Positions 12,591 to 24,200 of a stretch of 64,000 nucleotides of DNA are shown one piece after another. The DNA is from Campylorhamphus procurvoides. Taxonomy: Eukaryota > Chordata > Aves > Passeriformes > Dendrocolaptidae. The notes under the pieces were generated by a model. It ran no database searches. It was given only the letters and a program-made list of their open reading frames with translations, and was not told the origin of the DNA. Position 1 is the first letter of the stretch. Each line of letters starts with the position of its first letter. Location of the stretch: the NCBI GenBank assembly GCA_013396655.1, contig WBMV01000127.1:63889-127888 (forward strand), written 5' to 3'. The position numbers and the translations under genes were made by a program.

Positions 12591-15500
12591 GTTCAGACAT
12601 CCTAATTCAGCACCAATCAGCTGGGTCAGTGAGGATTCAAACTAAATACAGTGTGAAAACCAAGTGGTTTTAGCATGTTGGGCCTTAAGTGCCTGTAGGG
12701 GTTTACACGCTTTGCTAAATGGCAATTTCCCATGCAGAGAATCCCTGCAATACCACGGTGGCTTCTCAATCCCAGGCTTTGGTGAGAACTTCCTTTCTGG
12801 AGGAGAAAATAAAATGTAAACTTAATTGCTTAAACTCTGAAAAATGCTTTTCTTTGAACCCAGTGAAGCAGAAAGACGAATAGTTTATTACTAAAGGGAA
12901 TTTAGCTCTATTTACAACTGCTTGTACTGTGAAATTGGTTGGTTGTGATCTCTAAAGGCTTGCTTTCTTTTCAGGCATATTACACTGTAGATCAGACTAC
13001 AGTGAAGAGCCCGAGTAAGAAAATCAGTCTCTGGGACAGTTTGTTTCAGTTTTTATGGAAAATAAATCCACCTTTAGGATTCAAAGCAGGAAATGTATTA
13101 AAAAACACTGAGATGTAAACTAACCACCACTGATGGTCTTAAAAGCAATTTCTCTGTGCAATACTAGATAAATTATGTTCTCTTTGTCCCTGCTACCTCA
13201 TTGACACCTCCAACACTGTTAGACCAGCTTTGAAAAACACTCCCTAACACAAATACAACAAAGTCAGCTCAGTGTGATGGACAAACACATCCCACATGAA
13301 GTAATTCATGTATTTGGGAAACGTGTGATCAGTGTCTGGTGACCAACTGCTCAGCAGGAATGTAGGCCAATGATTTAGCACATGCCCCTGGATTTCTCAG
13401 CTATTTGGGATGTTTTCAGCTAAAACAGCAGGATAAACCACGATGTTCAGGTATACCAGGATTTTCTGGGTCTTGCCTTATAGAAGTGAACCCTGACAAA
13501 ACTCTTCATTTTTCTCTTTCAGAATATCAAAGGAGGCCAGAAGAGAAGAAACTAGGAGGGATGTTGGGTAGAACCAGGAGTGCCAGTCTCCAGGACACTG
13601 CTGAGATGTCACATGGAGATGTCATTCTGTCCAGCTCTGATCAGATTTGCTCCTGATCAGTGGGCTCCTCTCCCCCAAAGAGGCATCAGGGGCCTGATCT
13701 GCTCAGCTCTGGCAAGAACCAAGGGGTAACCTCGGCAATGCTTTCCCAAGAAAACCAACTGGATGTGGGGATATTGGAGGAGGTAAGAAATGTGACACTT
13801 CTGAAGATAGTGTTTGATGGCTCGATAAGTGGGATTATGTGACAAGGGGAAAGCCACTAAAATAGCAGAGCAGGGAGAGAGCTGATGCAGGAGGCACATG
13901 GCAGGTCTCTCTTCTTGTGAACAGATTGTCTTCAGCAAATAACTCTGTTAGGAAAAGGATGAAGGGCTACTTCAATTTTTTTTCCCCAAGATAATACTTT
14001 CCTAGATTTCTTTGTTTGTTCTTTTCTTTGCCTTGCAAAAAGCCTGTTTTGATAACACACATTCAAAGAGGTGGAAATCTGGCATGTGTTGCTTGCAGAG
14101 CAAAGGTTAGAGTGAGAGTTAAAAGGAAAAACCTTCTTAAAGAACTTGTGGTTCAACTAAGCCATGACCATACAGCAATTAGTTTCCAGTGCAAAAATCG
14201 TGGCTTTGCTTAGTTTTTATTTATACCATCACCAGCTTTTCCTGTTTTCAAAGGCAGCTCTGAAGGCACAGAATGAATGACGAGGATTTCTGGCTAGAAT
14301 TCAAAACGTAGGTGGAACTAACTGTGGTCTGCATGGCAATGGCAATGAATTATTTACACCAATTATCTATGAATAAGAGGTCAAACTAAATGCATGGTTT
14401 CTAATGCTCCCACCCTCCTAGTTATTAGCTTCAATCATGTGCAATTCTTGCTAAATGAACTGAAACCCCTGTGCTGGAGATCCACAGATACTCTGTGTGT
14501 CACATACACATTCAAAGGACCTGAAGGTCTCGGGTTTTTGTGTAAAACAACCAGCTGTGATGTTGTTTGGTTGCCTTTCCATAAAAGACTGGTACAGTAG
14601 GTTTTATGTAGGATGAGCAGCTACTTAGATCATGCCAGTGACACCATTTTGGGACAAACCTATTAAAAACATTAATGCATTAACCCAACCACACAATGTA
14701 TTGTAAGGGCCACCAGTTATCAGTAAGTTATCAATTTATTACATTTAAATTAAACCATGCCCTCTTCAGTGCACAAAAATGATGGCATCTGAAACCTGCT
14801 TGCCAAGACCCAGAGAACCATTTGTTGCTTGGGATTTTTAGGCTTGTTGGGTGTGTTTTCATCCTGTGTCTTGGTTGGGGAAGGAGTTAAACGGCATTGG
14901 CTGCTGTAGACTTTATTTGCTTAGAACTCTTTGATAAGGAATGTTTTTATCAACTTGTCTCACTTGCAGCAGGGTTTGTGCTTTAGAAAGGTGGATCTCT
15001 TGTCTAGTAGGAATCAGAGTGTTTAGAAGGAAATGTGAGGCTGTTTGCCAAATGCAAGTGCCTATGGAATTCCCAGTTTTCCACTGGTTTTTCAACAGTC
15101 TCATTTGTGTGCTCAAAACTTGAGCTTCACTTTGATTTTCCTGCTGGGGAACTGCCAAAAAAGTACAGGAAATCAAATCTCATCATGGAAATTACATGAA
15201 CTTTTTCTTTGTGACAACGCAGTGCCAGTTCTTGCAAAGGGTAATTTATGGCAGGACAGCAGTCCAGTGTGAGATGAAATAGGAAATGAAGGAAAAAAAT
15301 AGAACCAAATCAAGAGTGTAGATAGTTTGTTGTTGAGGCACACGTGGAACAGAAATAATTTGTGTTTCTCTTGGATCTTGGAGTATTCAGTATGTGTTTT
15401 TGTTAATTTCAGGTGAAAATGTACATATGCTTTCAGGTGGATAGGGGAGGGTAGGAAACTTTGCAAGTGGGATCAAGATCTCAGGTGATTTTGACATATA

Positions 15501-17529
15501 AAAGATCTTGTTTAAGGATAAGCTCTAATGCACAAGAAAGAGACTGTCCCAGCTCTCTGTGCTGTGTCACTAAATTGTCACAAATAATTTCCAAAGATGT
15601 GCTGGGTTTGTCTTATCAAAGTTTTTCTTTTGGATTTTGTATTATGGTTTATAAAACAGTAGAAACAAAGGACAGAACTTGGATTTTGGTGCATCTAATA
15701 GTCTGTGCAAACAAGAATTTTCAAATCAATGAGTGGATTATAAAAATGAATAAACAAACTCCCAAGCAGAAAATTAGAGCAAATTAATTGAGTAAATTAT
15801 TTGTTGTGAACAGTCACTTTACCTTGATTTTGAAGTTTTGCTTATTATGGATCCTTAAATAGACTAATGGTGCTATATGCAAATTGAATTGTTTTTATTA
15901 TCACTCTGCATGAAGGTATTCTCTCGCTGCTTTCAAAATGTGCATCTTTAGATGTACTTTGGAACAGTCAGTTTGCACATTGATGTTGTGCTAAAATCCA
16001 TGCAGTATCACTCAGTGAATATTGGGAAAGTAAGGGCAAGTAAACATGATGAAGTGCAGGCTGTGATGCTAAACATACTCCATTATTCAAGCAAATGTTT
16101 CTCTCCCTTTGATCTAATGAGAAATTTATGGATTAGCCTTTTCCTCCTTCCCTGGTGGTTATTCCCTCCTATTGTTAAGAAACCAGGGGATAATATGATG
16201 AGATGCTCACTTGATTACTATCAATAAGCCTTCAAATGGGTTTTTTAGGAAGAAGCAGCCAAATTCATCCCAAGTGTGACATCAACACAATCAATAACAT
16301 AACAGTAACAAATGAAGAAAACTGCCTACTTTTTTTTTTATAGGCTTGGATTGAAATAATTTTTTAACTTCCAAACACCTTTTTTTTAATGCCACTAAAT
16401 GCCAGGAGCACAGTGTGGGATCCCAGGGCATCACCCAAACCTACACCAGGCCTTTGGGGGAGAGATGTGCTCTCGGTTCTTGAGCCCACTGCAGAGATGT
16501 GAGCCCTGTTGCTCCTGCCATCCCCTTTGCTTGAGCCTTCAGGCTGGATCTGAGCTTAAGGACCTCATCTGGGAAGTGCCCACTGAGATATCCAGCAACC
16601 AGCTGCACCTCTCCAAGCAGAGCACCGCTCTGGAGGCCAAGCATCTCAGCACACAGCCTTGTTTCACCAGAAAGGTTTTATTTTAAAGCCTTTCCCTGCT
16701 TTTCTTGGTTGGATTTTCATTTTAACACATGGCTTATCTTAAAATAAATAGTAGAACTGCGTGCTCTTTGTGTTGATATGAAATCCATCATGAACTTATT
16801 GCTGGGTTTTTAATTAAAATTTTCTATTATGTACAGCATGAGTCTTAGGCTGACTGGCAATCATTCAAGCTCTTGGAATATCAGGTCTTAGCACAGCCTC
16901 ATAGAAAATTCAGCGAGAGCCTCCTGCAGGAGTTCCTTTTCCCACAATGAGATTTCACTAAATTACACTATCCCTTTCAAGAGTAATTGTAATAAATCTA
17001 ATATAACCAGCAAACATGAAATATATCAGCGTATCACAGTTCATTTCAATAGGATCTCCATTGCAGACTAATAATAAATAGTAATTCTCAGATAATAGCC
17101 AAGGAAATGTAACATCTGAGCATTGAAAGAACATAAATAAGGATCTGAACTCATCAAATTGGGTTCTGAATAGAATAAACAGATGCCCTCTGGACTTCTA
17201 TCAAAGTGATGGATGAGGGGTTTTCTTTTTTGACTCCTGAAAATGCCAAGAAATAAAAAAAATGTATCCAGCCCCCTCTGATAGATGACTGAGGACTGGG
17301 AGCCCAGGATGTGCAGGACAGCTGCTCCAGCAGGAGTATTGGAGAGCAGAATCCAAGCTGGAGCAGTTCCTTGGGCACTTCAGGGAATGTGGGCAAATAA
17401 CTCTGCTCTGCCTTTTAGTCTGCTTTACTTTTCAGTGTTGGTGAAAAAAATCCTGTTTTCTGGAAAGCACTATCATGTTTCAGTGTTGATTTCTTCCCTT
17501 CGCTTCCTTTTGGAGGAGGATGTAATTTA
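12591..17529. other. Non-genic sequence with one GC-richer patch
   Basis: I find no supported gene. A perfect 12-bp palindrome, TTAATGCATTAA, lies at 14672-14683 within a TAAT-rich patch (about 14,655-14,755). It is a plausible homeodomain-type site but could be chance. Between 16,399 and 16,686 the sequence is GC-richer and open on the plus strand for 95 codons, with a weak acceptor-like CAG inside, but it has no domain, no good donor and no conservation evidence. The remaining open frames are short and featureless. Confidence 0.55.
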
Positions 17530-17720
17530 GGGTGTTTTTCCTGCAGTGCTGATCCTGTCAATCAATAGCTAGCAGTTATATTCATTTTTAATACTGTTTT
17601 GTGCTCTTTCAAGCGACTCTGTGCAAGCACACTGAAACATATTTGAGCTGCAGCACAGCACACTCTATTTTAATCTTCCACTGGTACTGGTGGATGCACA
17701 GAAAACATGACTTTCTTGCA
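17530..17720. promoter_or_regulatory. Possible conserved non-coding element
   Basis: This patch has even base composition, no homopolymer runs and no open frame. It carries a TCAATCAATAGCTAGC segment near 17,558 and a CAAGCACACTGAAACATATT segment near 17,624. It reads like the constrained enhancer-type sequences common in vertebrate gene deserts. That is an impression only: conservation was not tested, and a neutral stretch is an equal possibility. Confidence 0.2.
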
Positions 17721-19859
17721 AGTTATAACTGAATAATTCGCAGCGTGGCCAGATTATTATTGTGAGCTCATGAAGGAGAAAATTAAGGGTTTAAAGGACA
17801 AACTCGATTGTGATCCAAAACTACCATAACATGTGGAGGTAATAAAACATACATCAGTAGTGAAAATTGGTCCAAATATAATTTCTGAGTTGACAGGGTG
17901 CGTGGATAATCTTGGGATGACATTTGATTGCTTTTCAGGCTGAAACAGAAGGAATCAAATCCCATTTGTCAAGGCTGGTTTCTTATTTTTTAAGCATCTG
18001 AGGGGAATGTTTCTAAAGGAAAAAAAAGTCTGCAACACACCAGATGTGTTGGAGAACTTTCATCTTGTGAGGTTTGGGGTAGAGGACAGACAGGACTCCA
18101 GGCTTGACTGGTGAATGTTATGAACCAGTGTGGAAATCCCACACTGTTTATTCTGTATTTCCAGCAATTTATAGTTACTTACACTTCAGAAGCCTTTAAT
18201 TGTTTATGGTGGCATTTTATTTACGCAATTCTTACTTATGCACTGCTTGTGTGCATAATAAATATAATTTACAATGGTTCTACTGGCTTAAAGTTAAAGC
18301 TTGCACTGGTTATGTGTTATACACAGAACAGATAAAGCACGTGTATCTATTTAAAGTGGGTTATGAAGATTGCCTGCTCTGATCTCCTGGATGGCATAAA
18401 CTGTGAAATAGAAGCTCCTGCTTTCAGTAACAAGGGTGTAATTTCTGTTGGAACTTAGAAAATAAATGGAAGACAGCATGTTTGTTTTTCCAGAATGAAA
18501 GGAATCCTTGGAAAATGCACTTATTCTTTTCCACAGCTGTCTCCCTCCTGCTGTTTTCATCCCTGTTTTCAGGCTTATAGTCTTAATGTTAAATTGTTCA
18601 TTTTTTGTCTATTTTTGTCCAGACCAAACTCTGACCTTGCTATTGAACCTGAGTGTCACTCATATCAGGTTTGTGGTATTAGAAAATGACTTTCTGAATA
18701 AGCAGTGAGGAAATTTCTTGGGTAAAATACGTCATGTGAAGAAACACTTCCAGACCTGGAATTGCTCATACAGTGGGTATGACATTAAGACCCTCCTCCC
18801 CAGTTTCTAAATACTTGATGCCAGAATTTTTAGCAAAAATATATTTCAGGATTCTGGCTTGATAATTCTTTTCTTTAAGCTTAGCAATAAGACACAGAAT
18901 TGTGAATAATACGACTGTTGTTTCGAGTCTGTAAGTCCTTCTGCTTGTTGTCTACATTTTAGCCAGGATGTTCTCTAAGGCTGTGGAGCAGAGGAACTCT
19001 TCCAGGCAACTGGAAGGTGGGGAGATTTACCCTTCTTCAGCTCATCCCTGCCCCCTTTCTGGAACTCACTGCCTCCTTAATTATGCTGCCACCATTGACC
19101 AGTTTATCCTTAATTAGTCAGGCTAATAAAGACCAAGTTAGCAAAACAACTTCATTTTAATTTGGTCCTCAGCATCAGGATAGGGAGAATATAATGGAGA
19201 AGATGAGTTTGTGGGTCTGAGAGGTCCTCACTCTTCAGTGTGGGGATGTCAAAGGATAGATGCAGGGAGAAGGGATGGGAAGAGGAATCTGGAAGATCCT
19301 CAGCCTTGGAGCAGGTTGAATGTAGAACAACTGCTCAGTGGAGAGGACACAACCTGCCAGCTGGGTAGATCTTGGAGGTGGTTTTGAGCAATCTAAAAGG
19401 GGACAGGAATAAGCTGATTTATTGAAATTCAAGGCAATGGAGCCCCTGGTTGTCAGGCTGAGCAGTCTGAGGGTGTTGCAGTGCTTGTGCTGTGGGACAC
19501 ATGTGAGCAGGGGGTCACCTCAGCTGCTGGACTGCTGGGGCTCCTGTCTGGGGGTGACTGTCACTGCAGGGGCCACAACCAGCCCATTTGCACTTGGCCA
19601 TTTGGCTCTTGCGGTTTAGGGGGTGCTTGGCATTCAAATGTATTCTATTTTTTTTTTTTTACCCTCTTTGTCCTTTTCCTGTCTCTTCTTCCTCAAGTAA
19701 ATTAACATCAACCCTGATGCAGTCTTTCAGGTTACAATATCCACACCACACAGAGGCACTTTTCATGTGTGTTTTCTGCATTCTGTTCTCTGAAGGAAGG
19801 GCAATTCCATCTGCTCCATCAGATCTTTATAAAACTCAATTTTTGAGCAGTGTCACAGT
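17721..19859. other. Non-genic sequence, no clear feature
   Basis: I see no supported gene or transposon. A 13-base T run sits at 19,648-19,660. Overlapping plus-strand frames between 19.42 and 19.91 kb reflect a locally GC-richer, TG-rich tract with no recognisable motif. Confidence 0.55.
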
Positions 19860-20360
19860 TCTCAGCAGAGAGATCAAACCAGAGCTGCATCGAATTGCAT
19901 TCTGACCTCGAGGTATTATCCTCCCACTGCAATTCCTGGTGCTTCCCCTCATTAGTTTAATGAATGCTACAGCAGTTTGTCTCGGTTGACTTTTTCCATA
20001 AATAATTGGAAGTCCTTTGTTGCCATGGCTTAATATCATTTCATGCCCTATCCCTTAATGATTCACGGTCAATTTGTTAATCTGGAGCTCCATTTTGCCC
20101 TGAAAGCCTCGTGTCTGGAGTGATTATTGCCATAACTGGCCCAAGCTCCTGCCTGTCAACCATTCCACTCCATCTCCACCAGAACAGATGCTGAGGAGCT
20201 TTACTGCTTTACTCCACTGGCTCTCTTTGACTGGAAATTTTGACCAGGTGCTTATTAAGTGAACTGAGGGTTTGATAGTAACTAATTAGCCTTATTTCTG
20301 TATTATCTTTGTGACTGGGGATGTTAGAGGTTCGATGTGCTGCCTGCTGGCTCGGGCTGA
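19860..20360. promoter_or_regulatory. Possible conserved non-coding element cluster
   Basis: This half-kilobase retains several isolated CpGs and clusters of AT-core motifs: CTCATTAGTTTAATGAATGC near 19,948, CATAAATAATTGG near 19,997, CTTAATATCATTTCATGCCC near 20,030, TCAATTTGTTAATCTGG near 20,070 and AACTAATTAGCC near 20,281. It has little low-complexity sequence and no reading frame of interest. Such mixtures are typical of developmental enhancers bound by homeodomain factors. I infer a regulatory role only weakly. Cross-species alignment would decide. Confidence 0.28.
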
Positions 20361-23300
20361 GCAGCTGCCAGTGGGGCTGTGGGAAACATTCACAGTGGCT
20401 TGTGCTGATTCCACTGTAAGATCTGAGTTGTTGGGTGAGCTGCAGAAGAAGAAAAATAGACCTTATTTCTCATAGACAAACCTGCCTTTGCTCTCCAAAG
20501 AGGTCTTGGAGGATTCTGTTCTTTTCACTGGCATCTCCCTGTGGAACTTCTCCAGTGGTTTTGGGCTTCCTCTCTTGCTTTGACCACAATATATTTCCCA
20601 TGAGATACCCTTGCTAAAATCTTTTCCTTGAAAAGAACATTTAACAGAATTTCAATAATGTAGCACAAACCAGGAGAAAGGGTTTAGAAACTGTCACCTA
20701 CTACCTTAAGTGTGAGGAACTACACAGTTGTATTAAAATGTATAAATATATAAAAATCTTAAGTCATCACTGTAACTGGGATTGCAAAAATCAGAGAGGC
20801 ATTAATTCTTTTTTACTTCTTTCTTTTGAAATGTTTCTCCTGGATGCCAAGGGGATGTGGCTATTATTACCAGTCCTGGAATAACTAGGACATTTTTAAG
20901 CCTTTAGTGAATGTGTTTTTATACCCTCATGGTAACAATTATAAAGGCAGTGAAAATCTATCTCCCATATGAATTTCAGTGCTTTTTTTGGTGGTGCATT
21001 TACAGTACTTTGTATTTGAAGTGTTCTACAGGAAAGGGAGTGTGGTTGGAAGACTAAACAACACCTAAAAAATGTGTATTTACAGGTAAACAAGTAAACA
21101 ACATACCCTAGAATGAAAAAAAATCAGAAATAATGCTCAGTTTTACCTCTGCAGCAGTTTGCAGACTGCAGTGACAAAGGATGTAACTGAAGGCTGAGTT
21201 AGAGTTAAGTACATAGCACAAAATGAAGGAAAATACAAATGCACATTTGTACTCTTTATTTTTTGCAGAAATAAATCCCTGAACTGAAATGTTTTCGTGG
21301 CCCTGTGCCCACAGTATTCAAATTTTTCTTGGATCTAGTGGTGGGGGAGTGGAGAAGGAAATAATCAACTGCAGGCATTGTCCTACTTCTGGGAGGTCCT
21401 GATTGCCACCCAAGGCGTGTTGGTGCCCTGTCCCTGCACCCAGCCAGGAAAACAGCTTGCATTGCCACTGTGCAACTCTGTGCTGGCAGCACATTTAGTG
21501 GGAGCTGGAGCAATTTCATTTGCAGGAGAACATTGTCCCATATGTTTGTAAATTTAAAGTGGTGCATTTTGATGTTGCTGATTTTTTTGGGTGACCTCAT
21601 ATGTATGAAATTCCCAATATTCTGGATTTATGCTTTCAATTTAAAGAAAAAAGGCTGGAACCAACCCCCACTTCTCTTTTTGTTCACTTGTTTTGGATGT
21701 ATTTTTTTCCCAATTTATCCCAATTCTGTTGGTTTATATTGGATTTTTCTGTCTCCACTGGATTGTCACCAGTAGTGCAGCTGGCACAGTCATTCTTACT
21801 GTTGAACTACAGAGGTGCTTCTCTGTTAGGTGATGTTCAATCTACTGTTTTGTTTGTTGCAATGGATTTTTTTGCTGTTGTTTAATTGTTGGTGGTGGCA
21901 GCTTGAGGAATTAGACCTTCTGTGAAATGGCCAGCACCTGAAAAATTAAGCTATTACAAATAGAAGCATTAATAAAAGCAAAACAATTTAAACAATGTGT
22001 GCACCCAAGCAAAATGAAAAGCAACATTTCATGCAGAAAAGCCCACATATTTTACAGGCCAGCATATTGCTATGCAAAATATTTATAGACAAGGCACTGA
22101 GTTTTAAATTGAGTCCAATATGGATTAGAGAAAAACTAAAGAAGTTTGAATAAATCGATAAGTTTCTCATTAATACTGCCCCTTAGTATGAAAATGTTTA
22201 TTATTAATACAAACCAGCATGCTTTGTCTACAAATGAACTGTCATATCATTTTATCTTTTGTACTTCTTTCCACTCAGGAATTATTGATCTGCTAACAGG
22301 AAAATTCTATAAATTTTCCAGATAATGGCAGCCATTTTTCTAATGTAGGAGTAGCTGGTTATTTTAAATCAAGTTAGTGTTGTGAAACACTGTATGAAAC
22401 ATGTCTAAATGGTGAGAATGGGAATGGATTCCACTCGCCTGGGGGTTTGAGAAACATCTCATTACATGCCCCTTTGTGTAGGATGTGTGATTTTATTGGC
22501 ATTGCAACCCCCAGGTGTGCTTTCACTTGGGGTTTCCAGGGTCGGGTCACTTCACAAGAATTAGCAGTTTCAGGGAAAAAGAGAAAAAAGGTTATTCTAC
22601 ACTGATCTGTCTGAGTACCAAGGAAAACTGTTCCAAATTTGCAGCCCCACTGCTCCTCTAGGCAGCTGCATTGAGGTGTAAGACTCTTGCAAAGAGCTTA
22701 GAACAGCTGCTGGGTTTGGGGATGGAGGGAACATCTGGAGAGCCTCCCTTGGCCAGGAGGGTTGGATGAGCAGGTACCCACAGAGTTTGGTGGTTAATTT
22801 ATGCTCTTCTCTCTTGAACTGGAATGTCTGATTGTGGTTACTTTGATTCAGAAAGGAGCATGAGCTCAGTAACCTGTTTAATTAATTTTCATCCTGTTCA
22901 CAAAGGAGATGATTTTTTTTATCCGGTGATAAACTCTGGGGCCAGATAATTTCCTTCTGTGAGGGAGTGAAGGTCCCATCCACATGGGAAGGCCAGTCAG
23001 AATTAGCCTAGCTAGGCTCACACTGCAACTGCAGTCTGGCTCAGCTTTGGTATGGAAAAAGATAAATACCTTGAGTGCTCAGCTCTTAGTGAGACCTTTG
23101 CTGCTGCAACACGTTTATTCCCATTGCTGAATAAAAAGTAGCTTGTATTCTGCCTAAAATTAGGATATAGGAAAAGAAAATCACTGGTCTAGTCCTGCAA
23201 GGATCTTTTTCTCATGGGGCTGAGCAGTTCATACCTAGTTCACATCTAAACCCTACATATGGTACCTTTGTTTAACAGCAGTTCAGCTTTAGTGTTGGTG

Positions 23301-24030
23301 CTTGGTGAGGTCTGAGGAAGCAGGAAATGTTTGGCATTGGGAATCCTGCACACTGGCCCAGGGATCTTCTGCTCTTGTGGGATTCATTGATTCCAACATG
23401 GAGAAAAAAGCAGAAATAAATCACGTGTGTGATTTATTTTTCATCCTGGAAAAAATTAATGTAATAATAGTAAAAGGAATTAATGGTAACCAGCTCATAC
23501 GTGACTATATTCAGTTATTGACACGTAAAATCAAATTAAATTAATTTTATGCTGTGTGTCCAAGTCACAAAAATGAATTCTCCTATAAAGCCTAAAGCCT
23601 AAGAGGCAAGGAGTGCTAATGCTCAGGGACTTGCTTCTTGCCTTGAAACGAGCTGAACATGTTTGTTTTCTTGGTCACACGTATCTGCTATATGTTAAAC
23701 TCTGATGCACTAGAGGATCCAGAAATATTTAGGGAGGACAAGAACTTGAAAGCCCCAGCTTTTATGAATACTTTGAGGGGTGTACTACATATCACACTGG
23801 AAAGATAAAATTCCACATAATGATATCATGGAGGGAAATGAGTGTTTTGTGTACACTACTGAATAACTATTGTCTAAATAATTCATATAGGAATCAAAAA
23901 ATTTGACAGATTAATAAGTGATTTAACTTTTTTCCATACCGGTCTTTACCTTATTAAAGAAAACACCAATGGGTATAGCTCTTCTTTTAAATACAGATTT
24001 AAATTAGCAGTCATTGTATAGAAAAGAAAT
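20361..24030. other. Non-genic sequence, no clear feature
   Basis: I see no exon, RNA gene or clear transposon. Open frames near 21.26-21.89 kb overlap on both strands and are rich in Phe, Leu and Ile from T-rich DNA. No tandem or inverted repeat stood out. Confidence 0.55.
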
Positions 24031-24200
24031 GCCTTAACTAATGTGTCCGTTTGCCATGATGTTATCAGTGCTAATCACCTAATGAATCCACAGTTCTATT
24101 AGGAGCTGCATTTGATGCCCAAGCTACTCTAATTGCTACCTGTGTAATTGTGTAGCTCACATAAATTACTAAAGACAGGTTGATTTAAACACAGTGTTAA
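24031..24200. promoter_or_regulatory. Possible conserved non-coding element
   Basis: The patch contains CATGATGTTATCAGTGCTAA near 24,056 followed by CACCTAATGAATCC, and later CTACTCTAATTGCTACC and GTGTAATTGTGTAGC. TAAT cores are dense, simple repeats are absent and no frame stays open. I suspect a regulatory element on composition alone. Confidence 0.2.

Noticed and set aside
16399..16686. GC-richer 95-codon open frame that looks exon-like
   Set aside because: No recognisable domain, no convincing acceptor-donor pair, and frames on the opposite strand are open as well.
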